Source: Acanthaster planci
Lineage: Eukaryota > Echinodermata > Asteroidea > Valvatida > Acanthasteridae
Direction: 5' to 3'
DNA length: 47,032 nt
NCBI RefSeq assembly: GCF_001949145.1
Contig: NW_019091558.1
Coordinates: 307,866-354,897, forward strand
The notes under the pieces are model-generated. The model searched no databases, was not told where the DNA came from, and saw nothing but the letters and a program-made list of their open reading frames with translations. Below, one piece after another: positions 34,254 through 43,189 of the stretch. A program made the translations under genes and the position numbers. How positions within the stretch are numbered: the stretch's first letter is position 1; each line of letters begins with the position of its first letter.

Positions 34254-35890
34254 AAAAAACCAAGACGGCCTTGAGCCAGCCTCCAAGCAATTCCCATGGG
34301 ACTGTGTACAAATTGGTCCCTTGTGCACAACCTTATGGGCTGTTTACAAAAAGGTGCCTGGGGCAGGCAGTGTAATGTTCTTTATCAGTGACATCAGTGG
34401 AACTTGTCAGAGGCCTCTGTCGGCTGTCTTTGAAGTGTTGGGGGGGGTGTGGTGGTGGTATGGCTTGGCTGGCGCGTGGCGAGGGCCCCCCTTTCAAATC
34501 CGGATAGCCTGCGAATATGGCCCCCGCGGTACTGTGATGTACTTTTGGTGGGTTTTGGTGGTCTGTAAGATCTTGTAGAGGCTATGGGACAACCTCTGAA
34601 GTATTAATATACCTTCAGGACGGACTCAGGGCGGACTCAGGGCTCTGCAAACCTGAAAAATGCAATGGACTCAACGGAATAGTCCGTCCCCGTAACCGAG
34701 TAGGTTTGTCCTTGGGAACACCTCCCAGTGTTAAAAAATAAAACTTATTTGGATCGGTTGTAGGTTTATACCGATGACAATGTAAATCTTTGCGGTCTGG
34801 GTCGAGAAAATTTAGAACGGACTTGAGGCTACTTATTTATACCAGAGATTTTTGATTGAGTAAATGTACTTTTTATTATCGACGATTGCGCCTCGGATCA
34901 GATTATTAAATATAGGAAAAATAGTAACACGTGCGCGTTGAGTAAGATGGCGTTTTGTAGCCGGTATTACTCACATCCCTGTTGGGTTATTGTTGAGAAA
35001 TATAAACTTGGTGCTCAAAGACTACAGAGAAAACACGGCTTGGACGGCTTTATTTCATCGCAAAGACCGAAAGTTTTGATCAATGTTGAACATTAAATGA
35101 TGTCCCTGATAAAAAAAATGGAAACGATTAAAAAACATTTAAGAGACGTGAAATTTTCAAAGTTAATTTTCAACACTGAACCGCCCGTTAATTATGCGCT
35201 TCAATAAAAGTGAGATTTATTTTGAGAGCTTATGTAAAAGAAAAAAGATTAGTAATAAAATCGCTGGCAAAGAGTAAAAGACCTTTCCGGTTTCAGAGTT
35301 AAATTAAGTAGTACTATTAATTTGGGGTGCAGTGAACGTCTTAATAAAGACATTGAGAGACATAATAATAACAGGTGCGTGCATAACAGACAAAAGTCTA
35401 CGTGTAAACTATGTTACGACCTCATCAAAATCACGATTTGCGAATGGCTTTATAGCTGCCGCTAAAAGGATAAGCGTGACCGATATGACCCACACCATTT
35501 TATAGATTAGTAGAGAATTATGAACATTGCTTTTACGATGATCGCAAAGTAAAGCTACAGTACATCTGACCTACGTACTATAGAACGGTTAAACAATTCT
35601 ATAGGCCACACAACTGCGTACTCTGTTACCTAGGTTGTAATAGCAGAAAAAGGTCAAATAAGATTTGCTTTGCAGATTAGTTAAATTGATTATTAATTAC
35701 TTACACTTTGTTGAGCTAGGCTGACGCAGCTTAGCTTAAAACTTTTTTAGTTTGGTTATAAATAAAAAATAGCAATGCTATAATTCATTCAACTAGTTAT
35801 TCAATTAGTTATCGCACTAATTTAACCTACTACACCTGTGAATACCTACGACTTAAACGTTCAACAAATTTAAAACATGTATATTTAAAA
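34254..35890. other. unassigned stretch between MCP and small genes
   Basis: No domain is recognisable. The left part (to about 34720) is G/C-richer and host-like, with a short tandem 'ggcggactcag' repeat near 34620-34640. From about 34920 it is AT-rich with codon-like runs (for example near 34946 on the plus strand) but full of stops. 'gagatttatttt' at 35207 resembles 19691. This is where a packaging ATPase or protease of a Polinton would be looked for; I see neither. Confidence 0.4.
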
Positions 35891-35903
35891 CGTATATAAT
35901 AAA
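35889..35903 (+). promoter_or_regulatory. TATATAAT motif before the start at 35904
   Basis: 'cgtatataataaaATG' places a TATA-like motif a few bases from the start codon, the same arrangement as at 36811, 37119, 41655 and, on the minus strand, 44287. Confidence 0.5.
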
Positions 35904-36400
35904 ATGGACATCAAATCAATTATTAACGAACCAAAAAAACAAATCCACAGAATCATTTGAAACCAAACGTCAAAGACAGACTCTACTCAACCGTAGCATT
36001 GGGCGATCTAGGCAAGGAATTTACCAATAAACACATCGAGTTGTTAACCCTGGCAGAACAGAAAAAGCTTTTTTAATCCGTACGAAGTCAAATTCGTCAA
36101 AGAAATTGTTCAAACTTTAGGTCACTTGATTTGCAGCTTGTACGCGCGTTTATTAGGCATCGCTATTCCTGTCGAACTTTTGGGCTTCAACGTCAATTTA
36201 ACGCCTGAAGAGGCGCTCATTAAAGACTTAAACGACGATCCTATTATGATAGGATCGTCGTTTAAGTCCTTAGTGAGACGATGAGACACTTTTTAAGCGA
36301 GCTTTGTTACAATTACGGCGTGTACCTTTCGCCCCTAGTAGGTAGCTACGTTAATTACCACAAAGCACTTACAATTCAACAAAAGTCCTTTTATATTAAA
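35904..36400 (+). pseudogene. conserved small Polinton-type protein, membrane-segment bearing, broken
   Basis: The frame from ATG 35904 stops after about 18 codons. Shifted frames carry 'VALGDLGKEFTNKHIELLTL' (to ~36075), then 'NPYEVKFVKEIVQTLGHLIC' with 'SLYARLLGIAIPVELLGFNV' (36070-36215), and after a hairpin at 36225-36268, 'RHFLSELCYNYGVYLSPLVG'. The Asn-Pro-Tyr-Glu start of a long helix and the later 'NYGVYL(S/A)P' block are features I associate with a conserved small gene of invertebrate Polinton-like elements, function unknown. Hydrophobic stretches suggest membrane contact. It lies in the position downstream of the MCP. Confidence 0.5.
36225..36268. repeat. perfect 20-bp stem hairpin inside the gene at 35904
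   Basis: 'gacttaaacgacgatcctat' at 36225-36244 is followed, after the loop TATG, by its exact reverse complement (36249-36268). The left arm is coding ('KDLNDDP'-region) and the right arm is an added inverted copy interrupting the gene. Confidence 0.95.
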
Positions 36401-36405
36401 AGGAG

Positions 36406-36696
36406 ATGTCCACAGAAGAAGTAACAGCAAACATCCCAGCCAGAACGCAGATACAGACGGCGACCAAAGTTAAAAACCCAAAACGCGTGGAGCAGGGTTA
36501 ACGACCGGCAGAGCATAACAAATGATGAAACAACAACCTGCAAAGATGGCAGCAAGCGAACCGAGTAAACCTAGCAAACTTAAAAGACAACCAATACTTG
36601 ATCCTGGGCGGGTTAGTCGTTGGGGGAATTTCATTCGCGTTTTACTTGAAAAGAAAACCTCCTGAACCAAAAGTTACCCACGCAAAAGATCCATAA
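36406..36696 (+). pseudogene. basic single-pass membrane protein, frameshifted
   Basis: The start lies a few bases after 'tttatattaaaagg'. The first frame gives 'ANIPARTQIQTATKVKNPKR' then 'VEQG' and a stop. Other frames give a basic segment and finally 'LILGGLVVGGISFAFYLKRK' followed by 'PPEPKV', a transmembrane helix with a Pro-rich tail, ending at 36696. The 'KNPKRVxxG' box plus a C-terminal membrane segment recurs in Polinton-like elements as a small basic protein of unknown role. No copy is seen in module B. Confidence 0.5.
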
Positions 36697-36810
36697 CCAG
36701 ACCCAAAGGCGACGACAAAAGCGAGCGTAGGCGAGCGATCAAGAAGTTTTAGACATGGAGTAAGGTAAATTTAAAAAAAACGGTATATAATAAAAATACT
36801 GTATATAAAA

Positions 36811-37045
36811 ATGAGTAGCGCAAAATCGATCGACGTAAACAGCATTGCCAATACAATTTACCACGGTGCCGTAGTTTCTGCAATTTCCATGGGTTACGCC
36901 TTGTTAGGTAAAAGGCTGTTAAAATTAAACCGCCAGATTTGGATCGGTTGCCCATAGAAGACGTAACAAAAAGTGACCACACTCGCTAGACTAACCCAGG
37001 GTTGGCTGAGGTGCAAGGTGTATTACCATCAAGTTGCCCAGTAGT
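36811..37045 (+). pseudogene. small hydrophobic protein, module A copy
   Basis: ATG at 36811 follows 'ctgtatataaaa'. The frame encodes 'DVNSIANTIYHGAVVSAISM' then 'GYALLGKRLL' and stops at 36957; homology with module B (41655) continues in another frame ('TQGWL' region to about 37045). It is a membrane-inserting small protein: the AVVSAISMGYALLG stretch is hydrophobic. Both copies carry a frameshift after the membrane segment. Function unknown. Confidence 0.55.
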
Positions 37046-37118
37046 TAAAGTTTAAAAACCGTTTAAAAACCGTTAAACCGTTTAAGTAAAAAGTTTAAAT
37101 TTAAAGTTAAAGTATAAA

Positions 37119-38349
37119 ATGGCAGAAGGTGGATTTGATGACGGATTTCGAATGGGCAATTTAGAAGATTGGGCCGAACGAGAAGAAGCCGATTAAGAAG
37201 ACCTGACAATGGCTAGACTTGTCAGATTTAAGGTAGGCGTTAATTGAAGGAAAAACAGACGACTTTTACGGCGCAGTTCGAAAAGAAACTGGGTATGAAA
37301 AGTTAATTAGAGATCCAAACGTATTTAATTTAGACCGCAAAAACCGCCTGTACGTAAAGTTCGAAGGTGAAAAAGTTCTCTTAACCCGAAAAAAAACAAA
37401 AGGAACGTATTTCCTAGCCTAAACAGAATTAGGCAAAAACAAACACCAATTTTATAAGATGCGTCCTTGGTTTACACGACTTTGTTTCTGGCAAAACGAA
37501 AGGAGTACAGGAAGGAGTACAGGAGGATGACCCGTGTACTTTCAGAGCTTCAACCCGAAAACCTCGAGATTCAAGAACTCAGATAGGGTCGGCGATATCG
37601 TAAAAGAGCTTACTGAAAATCGAGAAGCCCAAACAAACGGTCCAAATTACAGGGAAAAAGTCGCTTTAGAGAATCGTTACAGACGGTCAAAAGTGAATTA
37701 CTTTTAATTTAAACCAGGGCAAGTTGGATCAGTTAGACGCTAAGACTGAACAAATCAAAGCCGAATGATGATGCTTCTTCTAGAAGCATCACCTGAAAGA
37801 GAACGTGCAGATCTTCAACGACAGTTGGACGATTTAGAAGTTGAAAGACGAGGTAGGTTAAAATTCATTAATAGGAACACGGGTCAATCAAGGAGTCAAA
37901 TCAACTGCATTAAGGAAACGATTGAAAAGGTCATGAATTACGACACAGCTTTACGCGAGAAGATACAAACGTTGATTAGAAAGCAGGGTGTCACGATCGT
38001 TAAGCATTTTAACGGCTTTTAGTTTGGCCGTAAGTACCATCGTAAGTAGCATCGTAGCTAGCGTCAGAGCTGCCGGAACGCCTAACATTACACCAGAACC
38101 CATACCAGAACCTCCTGCACCAAAACCCCCGTCCCAAAGGATGTGTAACCGATAGGATCAAACGTCAACTTTGGAACTTGGAAAACGTGTTGAAGAAACT
38201 GGGTTTGTCTGCTTTGGGCGCTTTGCCCGGAGTAATAAGTAGCGTTTTGAGCTGGATTTTTAACGTGGCGAGTAAAGCAGTCGGTTGCACTTTGGACTTT
38301 GTTTGTAGGCGCGGGTATTCTACACTTGATTTACGTGCAGAGGATGTAA
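37119..38349 (+). pseudogene. acidic/coiled-coil/membrane protein, module A copy
   Basis: From ATG 37119 ('agtataaaATGGCAGAAGG') comes a short acidic start ('MAEGGFDDGFRMGNLEDW'), then after stops a conserved block ('KNRLYVKFEGEKVLLTRKKT', ~37340-37400), then a charged coiled coil (37765-38022: 'ERERADLQRQLDDLEVERRG', 'INCIKETIEKVMNYDTALRE'), a Pro-rich linker and a C-terminal hydrophobic region ('LGLSALGALPGVISSVLSW', 'IFNVASKAVG') ending near 38349. The same architecture is in module B. I read it as one long gene, broken several times. This type of protein is recurrent in invertebrate Polinton-like elements; role unknown, perhaps a virion membrane or fibre-like component. Confidence 0.6.
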
Positions 38350-38404
38350 ATGGTTTTGAGTTGAGTTGATTTAGTTTAGGTGAAGTAGGGCCAAAAAATT
38401 CAAA

Positions 38405-38433
38405 CCCTTCTCAAATTTGGGGAGGTTTTTTTT
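38405..38433 (+). terminator. hairpin plus T-run between convergent genes, module A
   Basis: 'ccttctcaaatttggggagg' folds as an imperfect stem around 'caaattt(g)', followed by eight T. It lies between the ends of the plus-strand gene (38349) and minus-strand gene (38471). Module B has the matching 43135-43155. Confidence 0.45.
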
Positions 38434-38470
38434 ACGCCTTAAATTATTTTGTTGAAGTTAATCCTTATAT

Positions 38471-39796
38471 CTAACTGAAAACCTCATAAAACATAAAACC
38501 AAGACCACCTACGGCAATGGCTCTTACGGTTAAAGATAATTGGCTTACGTTCTGGAACGGGGCTTAAACTTGGCTTTACATTTGTTCGGTCTTTTTCTTC
38601 TACTTGGTCGTCAAAACCGGCGACCTCTGAAACGCCACCAGAATTTGAACTCGGCATAACCAGTCTGCATGCCTTTAGTCGCAATCTGCAAAAATTGTTG
38701 CTTTAACCTTCAAATATGCCGATGTGTAAGTCAACCAAATACAAACCCGGTGCGACTTCAAAGTTTAAAGGCGTTTTGGCGTATTGCAACTAATCCTGGA
38801 ATTGGTTTATTGATTGTTCAAGATTGGGCTCCGAATTTATGAAAGATTCCACGATCGTAATGAATTGTCTTTGCGCGTATAACCCGGTGCCGGTGGCTAA
38901 CACGCTTGTCTTCGTCTGAATTTGAGCACCCAATAATGCGTATACGTAAGCTCGGATCTATTCGTTTACTTTTGTAATTTCCACGTCCGTTAACCTAGAC
39001 TTCTTAGGAATAAAATCCAACCAAGGCAAGGTGACTTCGTTTCACTGTTGTAAAAAAGACACCTTGTATGCGGTTGGGTGATCGGTATCTATCGACATGT
39101 ATGTCAGGCCCGCATTTCTTCCGCTGACTATGTGCATGTCACATTTATTATAATTTTTACCCGCGACTAACTTGGTTCCGGTACTTTGTTGTATTTTTTG
39201 TTCCTCATCGTTGGCCGGCGATTCCACAGAGCTTGCTGCATTTTCTTGCATTTTCTAAAGGCTGCAATTTCGTCTGTACTTAACTCTTACATAACTACCG
39301 GCTTTACCCACTGTATAAAGAGCAGCCCCCAATCCGTTTGATAATTTGTCGCAAGTTTGTTTGTAAAGCTTATTTGGGTCAACGTTGTACCATAGACAGG
39401 TGTCTGCAAATTCTGATAATCATAATTATTGTGCCATGCGTCAAATACGTGATCACTCGGAATGGGCATGATACAGTCGTAGAATTATTTTTTTGTACTG
39501 TATAATAAACGTGAAAGTTAACTTTTTACAAACACATCGATATTTGAACAAAGCCAACCCGTATGGATCGGGATCGGTCAGCAAATCAAATCCTACCCCG
39601 CAGGCCGTCGTCGCGCGGTACACAGCAAAGTTAAATTGATTTTGGTAAAATGACATTAGATCTGTCCCCCATCGATTGACCGCTCCACCCGTGGTGACCT
39701 TCGGTAATTTATACGCGTGTGTTAAATTGGGAACTTGGCTGTAAACGCGTTACCTTTATTGACGACGATCTACAAATGACTAAAGTTGGCTCCCAT
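38471..39796 (-). pseudogene. MGANFS-start structural-type protein, module A copy
   Basis: ATG at 39796 opens with Met-Gly-Ala-Asn-Phe-Ser, an N-myristoylation-type start. After stops, 39656-39453 reads 'NFAVYRATTACGVGFDLLTD'. 39469-39287 reads 'DHVFDAWHNNYDYQNLQTP' with 'LATNYQTDWGLLFIQW'; another frame of it has 'YKQTCDKLSNGLGAALY'. Later pieces match module B, ending in a hydrophobic 'RAIAVGGLGFMFYEVFS' at 38471. About 390-440 residues when complete. I associate the 'AVxCATxxCGVxF' block with a conserved protein of invertebrate Polinton-like elements; I do not know its role (a minor capsid or membrane protein is plausible). Confidence 0.55.
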
Positions 39797-40526
39797 TTAT
39801 TTTATACCCTTTAAAAGGAGGCGCCGTTGGTTGCACTTCTTGGTAAGCGGGGGGTTGTTCCTGATATTTAGCCGACTTTGTAAAACTTACTCGCCAAGTT
39901 TTTTCATAAGATCTTTTAAAAAAACGGCTGCCCTTTCGTTAGTGAGTGTTTCTGCTCTTTCATTTACTTGACACTCAAATTCTTCTTTACTGAACGCTTT
40001 AGCTTCTTGCATTGTGGTGCTCATGTTTGATCTGATCTTTTCCCTAATTTCGTAAATTTTTTTTAAGTTCAGATAAAATCAGTACAAATATCTCTCGTCC
40101 TCAGTCGCGTGAGACACGTATTCCTTGATAGTGTTTTAGCTTGGAGTCTGCCAGCATTCGAATTTGGTCATGATTTTTGGTTTTGTTGGACAGCCTGCGA
40201 CTTGTGTATTTTATTATCGCATAGGCACCGAACTCACCGATAGCAATGCCTTCCATCGCCAGTCCCTCGGGTGCCGACACACTGCCCAAAAGAGCGGGAA
40301 TTCCGACGGCTGCCGAAGTAGCACCCAATGTTTCTACGCCGTATTCCACGTAACTCTTTTTGTAGCTAGTTTCTCTAGTGTCGCGTTCTCTTTGGATTTG
40401 AGATTTGATTTCTTCGATCTTTCTGAGCCTGTAGATCTTAGTTTCTGCCTGTTTGACCAGGTTTAATTCTAGCTGTTTAGTCAAATCTGGGTGTTTACTT
40501 AAGTCCAGATACACGTTAGTCGTCAT
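39780..40526 (-). pseudogene. coiled-coil/glycine-rich protein with -1 frame PPAY-PTAP tail, module A copy
   Basis: ATG 40526 opens 'MTTNVYLDLSKHPDLTKQLE', a charged helix ('KQAETKIYRLRKIEEIKSQ'), then a Gly/Ala-rich hydrophobic stretch ('ETLGATSAAVGIPALLGSVS') and 'DQIRMLADSKLKHYQG'. A TGA near 40098 and a frameshift near 40045 follow, then 'FECQVNERAETLTNERAAVF' and 'LMKKLGE' stop (39887). In the -1 frame coding goes on with 'KSAKYQEQPPAYQEVQPTAP' to a TAG at 39780, overlapping the next gene's start by 17 bases. Module B has the same stop and the same tail. PPxY and PTAP are ESCRT-recruiting late domains. Confidence 0.6.
39797..39812 (-). promoter_or_regulatory. TATAAAAT motif before the MGANFS start, module A
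   Basis: On the minus strand 'gggtataaaataaATGGG'. It lies within the end of the upstream gene's PTAP tail. Module B has 'gcgtatataaaataaATGGG' at 44288-44303. Confidence 0.5.
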
Positions 40527-40597
40527 TTTTTTTATTATTTACGCGTTTAAAAATATTTATGTGTTTTTAAAAGTACATACGTGCTTTTAAAAAATTT

Positions 40598-40880
40598 CTA
40601 ACTTTTACTGTCTTTCTTGTTAATAATTTCCCCTCTTTCGTTTCTTAAAGAAAAACGTAAGCTCGTTATTTGACTGTTTGCAAGTGACTTGGCGCTTTTG
40701 CTCCTGTCTGACGTGGTACATAGTATTAAACGAGAGCTGTCCTTGAAGAAATTAAAGTGATTGTTTATTTCTCAGCAGTGTACCCAAAGCTCGTCAAAAG
40801 GATTTATATCTATCTTTTCATTATAAATCACGTTTGGCACGAGTCTACCTCTCGGCAAATTTAGCAACTTACCAATTTTT
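40598..40880 (-). pseudogene. METxTF-type protein C-terminal part, module A copy
   Basis: On the minus strand 'LPRGRLVPNVIYNEKIDINP' and 'FDELWVHC' are followed by a stop, then 'SSRLILCTTSDRSKSAKSLA' and 'QITSLRFSLRNERGEIINKK', ending at 40598. It lies between the TFIIB-like gene and the PPAY/PTAP gene, where module B has its METxTF-start gene, so I infer these are two ends of the same gene. The start region is deleted and fused to the end of the TFIIB-like gene. Beta-rich sequence; a jelly-roll minor capsid protein is possible but not shown. Confidence 0.45.
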
Positions 40881-40884
40881 TTAC

Positions 40885-41295
40885 CCAACTTTAATCTGAA
40901 ATAACTTTTAACTTGAAATAAGTCTTTAACGGTTGATTCAGCTTTTCCCCCGTTACATTTTGGTATAAAACCGCAATTAAGGCCTTCAGCGGTTTGCCCC
41001 GAAAGATCTTACCCGCTAAAACTCGGTTTAATTTGTATTCTATGATACTCGCTTGATCATGCGTCAATTGAACGTTTAATTCTTTCAAAGATTTATAAAC
41101 AAATCGCTAATTGTATTTGCCACCCACGTTTACCACTTCGTCTGAATAAATCCGAAAAATATTGATCCGCAATTGCGACACGCTAGTTTGGAATCTATTA
41201 TCATGTTGGTTTCGTGTGGGGCAAGTGGCATCTGATGACCGTTGCGGCCAAGTAACTTTTATACCAGTTAATTCGTAGATCTCTTAGTCTGTCAT
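40885..41295 (-). pseudogene. TFIIB-like transcription factor, module A copy
   Basis: ATG 41295 follows 'ctatatataaaaaca'. The beginning ('IYELTGIKV') and zinc ribbon are in different frames: a CPH-like start, then 'MIIDSKLACRNCGSIFFGF'. After a stop the cyclin-like domain is open at 41088-40891: 'KELNVQLTHDQASIIEYKLN', 'KIFRGKPLKALIAVLYQNV', matching the TFIIB repeat pattern (Ala-x-x-Ile-Tyr..., Arg-Gly-x-x-x-x-Ala-Leu-x-Ala-x-x-x-Tyr). One cyclin repeat only. The C-terminus runs into the METxTF-type fragment. Confidence 0.7.
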
Positions 41296-41321
41296 TGTTT
41301 TTATATATAGTCCATTTATTT
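41296..41321 (-). promoter_or_regulatory. start-proximal promoter-like motif of TFIIB-like gene, module A
   Basis: Minus strand 'aataaatggactatatataaaaaca' directly precedes the ATG; the core is shared with 28599-28624 and 45864-45889. Confidence 0.55.
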
Positions 41322-41324
41322 AAA

Positions 41325-41487
41325 GTGGTTATAAAGTCTCTCCAAAAGATTCCTGTATATTTCTTACATTCTGTAAATAATCCTGCATCCACTCACTTTC
41401 TACTCTTGGCATATGGGGTTCTTCTTCTTCTTCTTTAAGCACATATCCTCCTTCAGACTCTTCGTCTGCGTTTAATTACACCTCCAT
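41325..41487 (-). pseudogene. small acidic protein, module A end
   Basis: ATG 41487 is followed by a stop three codons later, but the same frame then runs open: 'NADEESEGGYVLKEEEEEPH' and 'VESEWMQDYLQNVRNIQESF', ending near 41327. Strongly acidic. It lies in tandem upstream of the TFIIB-like gene, the position held in module B by the gene at 45973-46545, which also has an acidic tail. Relationship uncertain. Confidence 0.4.
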
Positions 41488-41553
41488 GGTTGTAATAACT
41501 ACTATTGTGATAATTGTATTAATATAAATATAAAAAGTAGTAAAAAAACCAAG

Positions 41554-41616
41554 TGCCCTCACGGGAAACAAAATTCTCAATGCGTCGAATGCGGAGGCGG
41601 TGGAATATACATATAA
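41554..41616 (+). other. single CPHG...CxECGGG zinc-motif repeat remnant
   Basis: The plus strand encodes 'CPHGKQNSQCVECGGGGIY' and a stop. This Cys-x-His-Gly...Cys-x-x-Cys-Gly-Gly unit is known as a tandemly repeated short zinc motif in proteins of large DNA viruses, protists and plants. No start codon is visible and only one unit is present, so it is either a fragment or chance. It lies just upstream of the small hydrophobic gene of module B. Confidence 0.35.
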
Positions 41617-41623
41617 TTTAAAA

Positions 41624-41654
41624 ACCGTATATATAAAATTAATATATAATAAGA
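41624..41654 (+). promoter_or_regulatory. TATA-like motifs before the start at 41655
   Basis: 'ccgtatatataaaattaa' and 'tatataataagaATG' are two consecutive motifs. The homologous module A gene likewise has two ('ggtatataataaaaa' and 'ctgtatataaaaATG', 36782-36810). Confidence 0.55.
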
Positions 41655-41899
41655 ATGAGTATTACAAAAGCTACAGACGTAAACGGCGTGGCCAGTACAA
41701 TTTACCACAGCGCAGTAGTTAGCCTAATTTCCATAGGTTATGCAGTGTTGTCGAGTAAGCTATTTAAAATAGCCAGACCTAAATAAAATATCCGCAGAAG
41801 ACACTTAAAAATTAACTACGGTGTCCAGCTGCGCATTAGCCACACAGGGTTGGCCTGTGTCGCAAGGAATATTGCCTGTGAGTTTGCCCAGCGCTTAAA
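41655..41899 (+). pseudogene. small hydrophobic protein, module B copy
   Basis: 'DVNGVASTIYHSAVVSLISI' and 'GYAVLSSKLFKIARP' match module A (36811) residue by residue in the membrane segment. The first frame stops at 41786. Homology continues in another frame through 'ATQGWPVSQGILPVSLPSA' to a TAA near 41899. A hydrophobic N-terminal part and a short conserved C-terminal 'TQGW' block are the two constant parts. Unknown function. Confidence 0.55.
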
Positions 41900-41921
41900 A
41901 TACGTTTATTATAAAATAACA

Positions 41922-43102
41922 ATGGCTAAAGGATGATTTGAACTAGACGATTTTACCCAAATGATATACCCCTAGAAAAAAAGAGAAGAAGACGATAAAG
42001 AAGACATGACATGGGAGGATACGTTTGATACAACCTCATAAATTGATCCCTTGCTTGAACCAAAATCAAAGTCGACACAAGTCTTGTACGTAAAGTTCGC
42101 AGGCAAAAAGTTCTATTAACCTGGGAAAACAACAGTAGCGTATTTCTTAGCCTAACTACTAGTGAGCAATAAACAAATACAGGTTTTATAAGGCGTGTTC
42201 TAGGTTTCTACGATTACGTTTCTGGTGAGACAAAACAGTAGGCGCAAGAAATTGGCCACAAACTCGCACACAAATTCACCCAGAAATCATAGAATTAGTA
42301 GAACTGCCCGAAGAAGCGGATCGCACCAGCGGCATCGTGGAAGGCCGCACACGAGGTGCAGACGTTCAGACGGAAGTCGCTTTAGATAAATCGTTACAAA
42401 CTGCTAAAGGAGAATTAATTTGAAATCAAGGAGAATTGGTCCTGCTGGACGATAAGATTCAACAAATTAAAAATTAATTGGAGGAAGCGACGACTGATGT
42501 GGAACGTGCTGAAAATCGAGAGAACGGGAAGATTAGCAGTCATTAACAGGAGCAACGATAAATTAAGGAGCCAAATATCTATTGTTTATTCTAATTGTTT
42601 GTAATTGTTTCTGTAATCTGTAATTGTTTCTTCTATCAAAGAAACAATTACCGCTGTTATGGGCTTGGATTTAACATTAGGCGAGATAATTAGAATTTTA
42701 TTTCGAGAGCAGGGTGTTACGATCGTAAATATTTTAACGGGTTTCAGGTTGGCTAACGGTACAATCATCGCACGCGTTGCTAGAAGCGAAAAGTCTGCGG
42801 AAACGCCTAAACCGACGCCAGTACCAGCACCTGAACCGACACCGGCACCCAAACCGACGCTGGCACCTCCACCAAAAGGCGGAATAACTGATTAGATCAA
42901 ATTATGGCAATTATGGAATTTGGCCAATGTATTGAAGAAACCCGGGTTGAAGGCACTTGTGGCATTACCGGGGATAATTGGCAGTATCTTAGGGTGAATA
43001 TTAAACGTGGCGAGAAAGGCAGTCGGATGGGTCGCGGAACACGTGTGGACATTGTTTGTAGGCACGGGCGTTTTGATTTTGTCTTACTTGCAGAAGATGT
43101 AA
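41922..43102 (+). pseudogene. acidic/coiled-coil/membrane protein, module B copy
   Basis: It opens after 'attataaaataaca' with ATG 41922, and is more damaged than copy A (a TGA at the fifth codon). Readable parts: 'DIIKK'-type coiled coil around 42450-42560, then 42659-42895 with 'IRILFREQGVTIVNILTGFR' and a Pro-rich repeat 'PTPVPAPEPTPAPKPTLAPP', then a hydrophobic C-terminus across frames ('KKPGLKALVALPGIIGSILG', 'HVWTLFVGTGVLILSYLQKM') ending at 43102. An inverted micro-insertion at about 42590-42632 interrupts the coiled coil just before 'IKETIT'. Same family and role as 37119-38349. Confidence 0.6.
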
Positions 43103-43134
43103 ACGAATTTATAATAAGCACAAAACTGTAAACT

Positions 43135-43155
43135 CCTCAAATTTGAGGATTTTTT
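43135..43155 (+). terminator. hairpin plus T-run between convergent genes, module B
   Basis: 'cctcaaatttgagg' (43135-43148) is a perfect palindrome followed by 'attttttaa'. It lies between the plus-strand gene end (43102) and the minus-strand gene end (43190). Confidence 0.5.
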
Positions 43156-43189
43156 AATGCCTTAAGTTATTTTATTTCCGTTATTCTGT

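Noticed and set aside
39887-39910. Canonical X-XXY-YYZ slippery site (A AAA AAC) at the late-domain frameshift
   Set aside because: The heptamer is present as bases but not in the right phase relative to the upstream frame; only a general A-run (and T TTT TTA in copy A) is in phase, so I keep frameshifting as a hypothesis only.
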